A stretch of DNA of 29,019 nucleotides from RGIG9041 sp045541455. GTDB lineage: Bacteria; Bacillota; Clostridia; Oscillospirales; QAKW01. The stretch lies in the NCBI GenBank assembly GCA_045541455.1, contig JAZQJA010000033.1:1-29019 (forward strand). Reading direction: 5' to 3'. A program made the position numbers and the translations under genes. The notes beneath the pieces are model-generated. The model was not told the DNA's origin and searched no databases. It saw nothing but the letters and a program-made list of their open reading frames with translations. Positions within the stretch are counted from its first letter, which is position 1, and each line of letters begins with the position of its first letter. Positions 23,230 through 29,019 of the stretch are shown here, piece after piece.

Positions 23230-24153
23230 TTATTTCTTTATTGTAATGCCAAGTTGAGAACAAAGTTCTTCGTTGTAAACAACAGTAGGATTAAGAGTAG
23301 TAACTTCGAGTTCGGAAATTTCTTTCTGACCTAAAAGAATCTTTGCTGCCATTTCACCTGTTTTAGCGCCAAGTTCGTAATAGTCTATTGCAAGGCTGGC
23401 ATAGCATATTGTACCGCCGTAACTTGTAAATACCGGCACTTTTTTCTGACTGCATACACTACCAACAATTGAATCGCTTGCAGCAACAGTGTTATCAGAT
23501 GGAACATAAATTGCTTTACATTCGCTTGCAGCAGAAGATGTTATAGCCTGTAATTCTGTGGTTTCTGAGAATGTATATGCTTTTACAATAATATTTTTTG
23601 CTTCAAAAAGGGCCTTTACTGCATTATATTGAACAAGTGAATTTGATTCGTTTGAGCAATAAATAACACCAACTTGATCGCCGGCTTTAAGACCTAAAGT
23701 ATCAATCATCATTTCAGCTTGCTTGTCAAATTCAACAGCATCTGAAGTACCGCTTACATTTGCAGGAATTCCGCTTGGGAATGTTGTATTATAGTCTGTT
23801 ACAGATGTGCCCAAAACGGGAATTGTTGTTGTTGCATTAGCGGCTGCGAGAAGGGCAGGGGTAGCATTAGCCATAATAAGATAAACATTTTTAGATGTGA
23901 AAGTGTTGATAACAGTAGTGCAAAGGTTAGGATCTCCTGCCACCTGATTGTCAAACTCTACTGTTTTACCCTCTGCAGCAAGTGCAGTTTCAAGAGCGGA
24001 AATGAAACCTTCTGTCGCTTTATCAAGCGAGTCGTGTTTCATAAGTTGACAAATACCTACTGTAAAGTCTGCTTTTTCATCGCATGAGGTTGTAAAAACA
24101 CAAATGCTAAGGCAAAGCACAACGGCCAGTACCAATGAGATAAATCTTTTCAT
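23230..24153 (-). CDS. Amino-acid ABC transporter substrate-binding lipoprotein (TrpX-like)
   Basis: The 307-residue protein begins with a lipoprotein signal peptide, MKRFISLVLAVVLCLSIC, and the lipobox FTTSC with Cys24 as the anchor. The mature part has the PF04392-type periplasmic-binding fold: FTVGICQLMKHDSLDKA near 30-46, LGTSVTDYNTT near 113, GVIYCSNESNS near 162, and FTSYGGTICYASLAIDYYELG near 241-262. Relatives are the TrpX binding proteins of aromatic amino-acid importers. AAGGAG lies about ten bases before the ATG. It leads the operon directly behind the T-box. Confidence 0.9.
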   Translation of the reverse strand: MKRFISLVLAVVLCLSICVFTTSCDEKADFTVGICQLMKHDSLDKATEGFISALETALAAEGKTVEFDNQVAGDPNLCTTVINTFTSKNVYLIMANATPALLAAANATTTIPVLGTSVTDYNTTFPSGIPANVSGTSDAVEFDKQAEMMIDTLGLKAGDQVGVIYCSNESNSLVQYNAVKALFEAKNIIVKAYTFSETTELQAITSSAASECKAIYVPSDNTVAASDSIVGSVCSQKKVPVFTSYGGTICYASLAIDYYELGAKTGEMAAKILLGQKEISELEVTTLNPTVVYNEELCSQLGITIKK

Positions 24154-24227
24154 TTTAAAAAACTCCTTAAAAATAATATTATTAAATTTGCAAACCTTTA
24201 TAGGAATGTAAATTGTATAACAATAAT

Positions 24228-24504
24228 AAAAAAGTCTCTGTCCTTTGCGTATACAAAGAACAGAGACGATAAAAATACCGTGTTACCACTCTGGTTTACC
24301 CTTTTTTCACAAAAAGAGCCTTATAGTGTGCACTCTACACACTATGCGATGTAACGGTCGCACCCGTCAAGCCTACTCGTGTTTACTTTAAGCCAACAGC
24401 TCGCGAAATGAATTCACCGCTTTTTCAACACCGCCTTGCAGCAACCGACGACTCTCTACAGATGAATAAAACGGGTACTGGTTTTCGCTCAAACGCCTTT
24501 ATTA
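24228..24504 (-). ncRNA. T-box riboswitch with UUC (Phe) specifier
   Basis: On the minus strand the leader shows the full T-box plan. Stem I base GCGAAA pairs with TTTCGC; the specifier loop has AGTA on the 5' side and GAA directly before the specifier TTC (24412-24410), followed by A. AGAGAG follows in stem I, and a stem III hairpin lies at 24323-24345. The T-box AGAGTGGTAACACGG spans 24292-24278, with bulge TGGT at 24288-24285. The terminator arms are 24254-24267 and 24234-24247, then T6. TGGT pairs with a tRNA ending ACCA, as tRNA-Phe does; tRNA-Trp normally ends GCCA and would need TGGC. Uncharged tRNA-Phe should open the transporter operon. Confidence 0.9.
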
Positions 24505-24510
24505 ATGGTT

Positions 24511-24539
24511 ATTTTATCAAACATATATCTGTTTGTCAA
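24511..24539 (-). promoter_or_regulatory. Promoter of the T-box transporter operon
   Basis: TTGACA (24539-24534) and TAAAAT (24516-24511) are 17 bases apart on the minus strand. The start near 24504 lies just before stem I of the T-box. Confidence 0.82.
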
Positions 24540-24560
24540 GGAAAAAGATGCAGCTTTTCT

Positions 24561-24680
24561 TTAATAACTACTTATTTTACCAATACTTCGCTTAAGCCCA
24601 AACGTTTTCTCGGTAATCTTGTTTTGAAGTATTATTTCCTTTGCTTGTTGTGTTGTAAAATATCCGTCGTTCATCAGCAT
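24561..24680 (-). other. Short open frame, possible gene remnant
   Basis: A 39-codon frame from ATG 24680-24678 to TAA 24563-24561 encodes MLMNDGYFTTQQAKEI and a lysine-rich tail ending GKISSY. No ribosome binding site precedes it. The text resembles the start of an AbiEi-like winged helix, so it may be a broken regulator. It sits between the rubredoxin terminator and the T-box promoter. The remaining bases 24681-24704 show nothing. Confidence 0.3.
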
Positions 24681-24704
24681 ACCATACAGTTCGGTTTTTT
24701 ATAT

Positions 24705-24732
24705 AAAAAAAGAGTCTTTAAGACTCTTTTTT
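24705..24732. terminator. Terminator at the rubredoxin stop codon
   Basis: AGAGTC and GACTCT with A and T tracts on both sides (24705-24732) form a stem whose loop holds the rubredoxin TAA. T7 follows on the minus strand. Confidence 0.8.
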
Positions 24733-24876
24733 GAATTTATCTTTGCTTACATTACACAAAGGGCATATCCAGTCTTCAGGCAAATCTTCAAATTTGGTAC
24801 CGGGGTTTATGCCGTTTTCAACGTCGCCTTCACTTTCATCGTATACATACCCGCAAATTTCACATATATATCTCAT
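24718..24876 (-). CDS. Rubredoxin
   Basis: This 52-residue protein is a standard-length rubredoxin. It has two CxxC iron-binding knuckles, CEIC at residues 5-8 and CPLC at 38-41, plus the family residues GYVYDESEGD, GTKFEDLPEDWICP and KDKF. The single iron carries one electron. The ATG overlaps the TGA of the flavodiiron gene by four bases (ATGA), so both are made together; rubredoxin is the known electron donor of flavodiiron proteins. It is short enough to be missed by ordinary gene finders. Confidence 0.96.
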   Translation of the reverse strand: MRYICEICGYVYDESEGDVENGINPGTKFEDLPEDWICPLCNVSKDKFKKES

Positions 24877-26027
24877 TTTAACACCTCCTTTGCAACATCT
24901 TCAATTTGTTTAAGATTGTTGCTTTTAACAGATGAGTTTATAGTAACAACGGTGTCAGTAAAAGTAATATTTTTGCTGCTTTCAAACATTTTTTTAATAA
25001 CTTTGGCTGCAACGGGTGCCCAACTTCCGTTTTCTACAATTGCAATAGTACGATTTTGATATTGACGCTCTAAAAGTGCGTGTATAAAAGTATTCATGGC
25101 AGGGAAGATGTGACCGTTGTATGTTGTTGTTGCAAGTACAAGTTTTCCGTAAATAAAGGCATCGCTTACAGCTTTTGAAATATCACATCTTGCAAGGTCC
25201 GTAACAGTAACCGTTTCACAGCCATTTTCTTTTAATGCATCAACAAGTAAATTAACTGCCTTTTCAGTATTACCGTAAATTGAAGTATATGCAACCATAA
25301 CTCCGTTGTTCTCAGGTTGATACTTCGACCATTTGTCGTATAAGTCCAGATAATATCCAAGGTTTTGTGAAAGTGTAGGTCCGTGTAGAGGGCATATATA
25401 ATCAATTTGAGTATCACTCAACTTCTTCAAAACAGTTTGTACTTGCATGCCGTATTTTCCTACAATGCCAAAATAATATCTGCGAGCTTCATCAATCCAT
25501 TGTTCGTTGGAATCTAAATCTCCAAATTTGCCAAATGCATCTGCTGAAAACAGTATACGGTCAGTTTGGTCATAGGTCATTATAACTTCAGGCCAATGTA
25601 CCATAGGCGCTGTCAAAAAACGAAGAGTGTGTTTTCCCAACTCTAAAATGTCACCGTCTTTTACAACTATTCGTTCATTTGTAATTTCACCATCAAAAAA
25701 ATTCTCCAGCATTTTAAAAGCCTGTGTTGAAGCAACAATTGTGGTTTTAGGATATTCTTTTAAAAATTCATAAGCACTTGCAGAATGGTCCGGCTCCATG
25801 TGTTGAATTATCAGATAATCAGGGCTTGCTTGTTTTAATGTGCTTTTTATATTTTCCAACCAGACATCTGTAAAATTTGCATCGACTGAGTCCATAATTG
25901 CGATTTTTTTATCAACAATAACATAAGAATTATATGATATACCTTCGGGCACTGGATATTGTCCTTCAAACAAGTCAATTTGTCTGTCGTTAACGCCAAT
26001 ATATTTTATATCATTATTTATAAACAT
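24873..26027 (-). CDS. fprA: A-type flavodiiron protein (oxygen/nitric oxide reductase)
   Basis: The 384-residue cytoplasmic enzyme has a metallo-beta-lactamase-like domain (1-235) and a flavodoxin domain (about 240-384). Di-iron ligands are visible as H76, E78 and D80 with H81 in QHMEPDHSAS, H144, D163 in SADAFGKFG and H215 in CPLHGPTL. The FMN loop YTSIYGNTEKA starts near residue 244. It reduces oxygen to water or NO to N2O without releasing peroxide, using rubredoxin as donor, and protects anaerobes. GGAG stands before the ATG. The upstream divergent region 26028-26209 has a TATAAT but only a weak -35 box for this gene. Confidence 0.95.
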   Translation of the reverse strand: MFINNDIKYIGVNDRQIDLFEGQYPVPEGISYNSYVIVDKKIAIMDSVDANFTDVWLENIKSTLKQASPDYLIIQHMEPDHSASAYEFLKEYPKTTIVASTQAFKMLENFFDGEITNERIVVKDGDILELGKHTLRFLTAPMVHWPEVIMTYDQTDRILFSADAFGKFGDLDSNEQWIDEARRYYFGIVGKYGMQVQTVLKKLSDTQIDYICPLHGPTLSQNLGYYLDLYDKWSKYQPENNGVMVAYTSIYGNTEKAVNLLVDALKENGCETVTVTDLARCDISKAVSDAFIYGKLVLATTTYNGHIFPAMNTFIHALLERQYQNRTIAIVENGSWAPVAAKVIKKMFESSKNITFTDTVVTINSSVKSNNLKQIEDVAKEVLK

Positions 26028-26136
26028 TTTAACTACTCCGTCTAAATTATTTTTATTATATGTCGTTTTGTGATTTTTATTAAGTATATCAAAAATATAA
26101 GTTTATATCAATAGAACAATAAATATTTTTATCGTA

Positions 26137-26165
26137 TTGACATTAATATAATTATGTGATAATTT
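26137..26165 (+). promoter_or_regulatory. Putative promoter of the isomerase pair
   Basis: TTGACA (26137-26142) is perfect; a weak -10, TAATTT (26160-26165), follows after 17 bases. It lies 45 nt before the ATG at 26210 and serves both isomerase genes. Confidence 0.5.
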
Positions 26166-26209
26166 TATGATTAAAGTTAATACCTTTTAAAAAGAGGAGT
26201 GATATTATA

Positions 26210-27085
26210 ATGAAAACAGCATTAAACATTATGGGTTTGGTAAGGAAAATGCCGATTGAACAAGTGCTTGACTACGTTAAACAATCAGGCTTTGACTTCG
26301 TGGAAATACCACTTGATAAAATGATGAGTAGTAACTACATTTACGGCCCGAATTTTTTAGGCGATGATTACATTGAGCAGGCAAAACAACTCCGTGAAAT
26401 GATAGATAAAGCAGGGTTAAAAGTTGTTCAGGTATATGCACCAACTCCCGATACACGCCCTCAAAAAAACTTTGATACTGAAGGCATTTTGCTTGTTATG
26501 CGCGGCATTGAAATTGCGGCAGTTCTCGGTGCATCTGTCATAACCGTTTTGCCTATGACTCATATTGAGTATTACGGTAATACTCAGCAGGTTTTAGATA
26601 TGAATGTGGAATATTTTACAAAACTTGCACCGCTGGCAAAGAAAAACGGTATTAAAATAGCTCTTAAAAATATGGTGAAGTTCAGTTTTAGACACAGGGC
26701 TATATATTATCATGCTTGTGGTACTGCTGACGAATTTGTTAATTACTTAGATACACTCAATAAAATACACGGTGATTTGTTTGTTGCGTGTGTAGATGTC
26801 GGAAATACAAACCTTGCAACAGTTGATTTTGGCGATATGTTAAATAAACTCGGCAGCCGTGTTGCAATAGTACATATCAGCGATAACGATTATAGAAAGA
26901 ATAACCAATCAATCCCCGGCAACGGCTCTATAAATTTTGAAAAGGTATCAGCTGCTTTAAAAGAAAATAATTACAGCGGTTATTACACAATGTTTTGTGA
27001 AAGCACTTTGCCAGCTCAGTTAATGCCGTCTGTTTTACAACACATGTATGATGTTGCATGTTATTATGCAAACTTGGCACAATAG
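26210..27085 (+). CDS. Sugar phosphate isomerase/epimerase-like protein with lost metal ligands
   Basis: This 291-residue TIM-barrel protein is a paralogue of the next gene (same length class and shared blocks such as GSRVAIVHISDN and DEFVNYLDTLN). Compared with that neighbour, several residues of the metal and active site have changed: E133 is K153 (in LKNM), H179 is N199 (VDVGN), H204 is S224, E242 is F262 and H94 is L114. D196 and H222 remain. Both glutamates that hold the metal in tagatose-epimerase-type enzymes are therefore gone. It may be a pseudoenzyme, a binding or regulatory partner, or an enzyme with new chemistry. GAGGAG lies upstream of the ATG. Confidence 0.85.
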   Translation: MKTALNIMGLVRKMPIEQVLDYVKQSGFDFVEIPLDKMMSSNYIYGPNFLGDDYIEQAKQLREMIDKAGLKVVQVYAPTPDTRPQKNFDTEGILLVMRGIEIAAVLGASVITVLPMTHIEYYGNTQQVLDMNVEYFTKLAPLAKKNGIKIALKNMVKFSFRHRAIYYHACGTADEFVNYLDTLNKIHGDLFVACVDVGNTNLATVDFGDMLNKLGSRVAIVHISDNDYRKNNQSIPGNGSINFEKVSAALKENNYSGYYTMFCESTLPAQLMPSVLQHMYDVACYYANLAQ

Positions 27086-27097
27086 GGGGAAGTAACA

Positions 27098-27916
27098 ATG
27101 AGAATTTCAGTTAATACAGGTACATTACTAAAATATTATTCAATGGAAGAGGCAATGACTGTAATTAAAAATGCAGGCTTTGACTCGGCAGACTTTTCTG
27201 TGCAATCTGTTTTGGGCAGACCAGAATTTTCAGAGGAGAACTTTGAAAAATCGGCATATAAACTGCGTGAACACTCTGAAAAAATCGGCTTGCCGTTAAC
27301 ACAGGCACATTCGGGCGGTGATGTTGTACGTAGTATAAAAATCGCTTCAATTTGCGGCATTGAAACTATTATTGTGCATCCCAGAATAATTGTTCCGCAT
27401 GTAGGTCATGAAGATGAAAACTTCAAACTTAATATGGAGTTTTATTCAAAGTATGTAGATGTTGCACGTGAGTATAATGTGAAAATCGGCGTAGAAAATA
27501 TGTTTAAATGGTGTTGGAACCGTGAGTTTATTCAGCACAGCACCTGTTCCCGTCCTGAAGAGTTTGTTCGGTATATGGACGAACTTAACAGACTTTACGG
27601 CGATGTGTTTACAGCTTGTCTTGACATTGGTCACGTGGCACTTGTGAGTGTTGAGCCTGCCGATGCAATTAGGGCGCTTGGTTCCCGTCTTACAGGTCTT
27701 CATGTTCATGATAATTTCCTTATAAGTGATGATCATACATTACCTGGCATCGGAAAAATTGACTTTAATGCTGTGTCAGATGCATTGCGCGATATTAAAT
27801 ATACAGGTGAATATACTTTAGAATGTGCATTTAATCAGCCAAAAGAACTAATTCCTTTAACCTTAGAATATGTTGCAAATGTCTGTCGTCATTATGCAGC
27901 TCGTGCACAGTGGTAA
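27098..27916 (+). CDS. Sugar phosphate isomerase/epimerase (AP_endonuc_2 TIM barrel)
   Basis: The 272-residue barrel keeps the metal site expected for xylose-isomerase-like epimerases: E133 in GVENM, D176 with H179 in LDIGH, H202 and H204 in LHVHDN, and E242 in LECAF. Substrates in this family are ketoses, inositols or similar sugars; none can be assigned here. The start is 12 nt after the degenerate paralogue, with GGGGGA as ribosome binding site, so the two proteins are made from one transcript and may form a mixed complex. A strong terminator follows. Confidence 0.9.
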   Translation: MRISVNTGTLLKYYSMEEAMTVIKNAGFDSADFSVQSVLGRPEFSEENFEKSAYKLREHSEKIGLPLTQAHSGGDVVRSIKIASICGIETIIVHPRIIVPHVGHEDENFKLNMEFYSKYVDVAREYNVKIGVENMFKWCWNREFIQHSTCSRPEEFVRYMDELNRLYGDVFTACLDIGHVALVSVEPADAIRALGSRLTGLHVHDNFLISDDHTLPGIGKIDFNAVSDALRDIKYTGEYTLECAFNQPKELIPLTLEYVANVCRHYAARAQW

Positions 27917-27930
27917 ATAACAATTAACTT

Positions 27931-27973
27931 AAAAAAGACAGTCTTAGGTTTTAATGCATTTGACTGTCTTTTT
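27931..27973 (+). terminator. Terminator of the isomerase operon
   Basis: AAAAAGACAGTC (27932-27943) and GACTGTCTTTTT (27962-27973) form a perfect 12-bp stem with an 18-nt loop and a T-run. Confidence 0.88.
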
Positions 27974-28036
27974 ATAATTCTGTTGAATTTATAATCTCTC
28001 TGTGGTAAACTTATTTAATAAAGGGAGGTTTTGCAA

Positions 28037-28594
28037 ATGGTCTTTGTAATAGTGCTTTTATGCATACTTGCTGTAGTTTTTGTTTTAGCACTTTTGCCGA
28101 TCGATTTGCTTTTAACCTTTTTATCGGATGACGGTTTTTCATTTCGTGTGCGTGTTCTGTTTTGGGTGTTCGGCGAAAAGTCAAAAAACCCTGTTGTTAA
28201 AAAGGTTAGACAGACAAGCGGAATATCAACACTTAAAAAAGTAAAAGACCTTTCAAGCGGTGTTACAGTAACTGATGTTTTAGAACTTGTCAGCATTGTA
28301 GTGCATCGCCTTGCACATGTGTTTTTTCATTGTAAGATAATTAAATTTAAATTTCATATTGTAAGCGGCGGTGTAAACGCTGCGACGGATTACGGCACTG
28401 CATGTGCTTGTGTCTATCCTGCAATTGCTGTGTTGAAAAATAAATATAGAATCAAAAATGAAGATGTAAATTTATCGTGTGATTATTCGTATGATAAAAC
28501 TAAGGTTGATGTTGAGTGCTTTGTGCGTTTTCATCTTGGCGCTATTTTAATGGCACTGTTTTGTGCGTTTATTGATAAACTTAAATCGAGGTAA
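28037..28594 (+). CDS. ytfI: DUF2953 sporulation-associated membrane protein (YtfI-like)
   Basis: The start at ATG 28037 is set by GGGAGG eight bases upstream; an in-frame TTG at 28031 is less likely. The product has 185 residues: a membrane segment at 1-25 (VFVIVLLCILAVVFVLALL), a cytoplasmic or spore-facing middle, GGVNAATDYGTACACVYP near 115-132 and a second hydrophobic end near 165-178. DUF2953 proteins are encoded beside gerW in spore formers; YtfI is made in the forespore of Bacillus. The pairing with the next gene supports the call. The function is unknown. Confidence 0.88.
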   Translation: MVFVIVLLCILAVVFVLALLPIDLLLTFLSDDGFSFRVRVLFWVFGEKSKNPVVKKVRQTSGISTLKKVKDLSSGVTVTDVLELVSIVVHRLAHVFFHCKIIKFKFHIVSGGVNAATDYGTACACVYPAIAVLKNKYRIKNEDVNLSCDYSYDKTKVDVECFVRFHLGAILMALFCAFIDKLKSR

Positions 28595-28599
28595 TAATT

Positions 28600-28980
28600 A
28601 TGGAAATTAAAAAAAGCGGGAATACGGTTTTAGACCTTTTAAACTTCATAACCGACAGCACAATGTCACTTGCAAAAGAAAATTCTGTGTTAGGTGCTCC
28701 TGTTGAAAAAGACGGTTTCACGGTAATTCCCGTGTCAAAAATGTCTGTTTCTTTTGCCGGTGGCGGTGCAGATATGCACGATGCTAAGCGCGGTCGCCGT
28801 CAATCTCCATCGGGCGGCGGGGCTAAAGTGGATTATGAGCCGTTAAGTTTTCTTGTTATTAAAGATGGTACAGTGGAAATTGTAAATTTGAATATTCCGT
28901 CAAAATCTTTTGAATCACAAATTATTGATACCGTTATTGATACCGCAAAAAAACTATTTAATAAAAAAGAAAAGGAATAA
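28600..28980 (+). CDS. gerW: GerW family sporulation protein (YtfJ)
   Basis: This 126-residue protein matches GerW/YtfJ: GAPVEKDGFTVIPVSKMSVSF near residues 34-54, then a glycine-rich stretch (AGGGADM, SPSGGGAKV) and the C-terminal LSFLVIKDGTVEIVNL. YtfJ is needed for germination with some nutrients in Bacillus subtilis. The gene starts five bases after YtfI and must be co-transcribed. Its presence is the best sign in the window that the organism makes endospores, although some non-spore-forming clostridial lineages keep it. Confidence 0.93.
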   Translation: MEIKKSGNTVLDLLNFITDSTMSLAKENSVLGAPVEKDGFTVIPVSKMSVSFAGGGADMHDAKRGRRQSPSGGGAKVDYEPLSFLVIKDGTVEIVNLNIPSKSFESQIIDTVIDTAKKLFNKKEKE

Positions 28981-29003
28981 AGGCATATGCAGTCTTTATT
29001 CCC
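28974..29003 (+). terminator. Possible terminator after gerW
   Basis: GGAATAAAG (28974-28982) and CTTTATTCC (28994-29002) form a perfect 9-bp stem that includes the gerW stop; the loop holds GCATATGC. Only a short T-rich tract follows, so termination strength is uncertain. Confidence 0.5.
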
Positions 29004-29019
29004 TCTTTAATTTAAAAAT

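Noticed and set aside
24408..24734. Plus-strand frame of 108 codons across the T-box
   Set aside because: It runs opposite a well-formed T-box leader and its promoter.
28015..28296. Minus-strand frame of 93 codons
   Set aside because: It is opposite the DUF2953 gene, which has a ribosome binding site and a conserved partner.

Overview
The window looks like chromosomal DNA of a low-GC, spore-forming member of the Clostridia, probably a gut anaerobe. The evidence is a ytfI/gerW-type sporulation gene pair, a flavodiiron protein with its rubredoxin (anaerobe oxygen defence), T-box regulation, strong AGGAGG ribosome binding sites and an FctA/Spy0128-type surface protein. The species cannot be named from the sequence. 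Most genes are on the minus strand.

Layout. Positions 1-2117 are the right end of an integrated mobile element. It carries a minus-strand cassette: an XRE-fused ADP-ribosyltransferase-like protein (DUF3990 type), a small partner protein, and the start of a protein with an Mrr-type winged helix. A consensus promoter containing an inverted repeat drives it. The element ends in a 45-nt copy of the 3' end of tRNA-Pro(UGG), followed by the tRNA's own terminator. From 2118 on the DNA looks like host chromosome: a manganese catalase; then a four-gene minus-strand operon (flavin reductase, MmcQ/YjbR, stand-alone TipAS domain, isoprenylcysteine-methyltransferase-like membrane protein) with a palindromic operator over its promoter. 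Next is a 7-kb gene for a giant cell-wall adhesin (VWA domain plus about ten isopeptide-type pilin repeats), preceded by a small cysteine-rich gene and a LuxR-type regulator with a second DNA-binding domain.

Positions 14199-19797 are a probable glycan-use operon: DUF5107/TPR protein, GH20-type glycosidase, YgjV-like membrane protein, AraC regulator and SGNH hydrolase. Then come a HAD hydrolase with a CrtO-like membrane protein, and an amino-acid ABC transporter of the TrpXYZ type whose permease and ATPase are fused. The transporter is controlled by a T-box whose specifier reads UUC (Phe). The flavodiiron-rubredoxin pair, two tandem TIM-barrel isomerase paralogues (one missing key residues) and the sporulation pair finish the window.

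The points most worth following are the ART cassette with its operator at the tRNA-Pro attachment site, the Phe-type T-box on a Trp-type transporter, the degenerate isomerase paralogue, and a decayed HAD fragment at 5073-5138.
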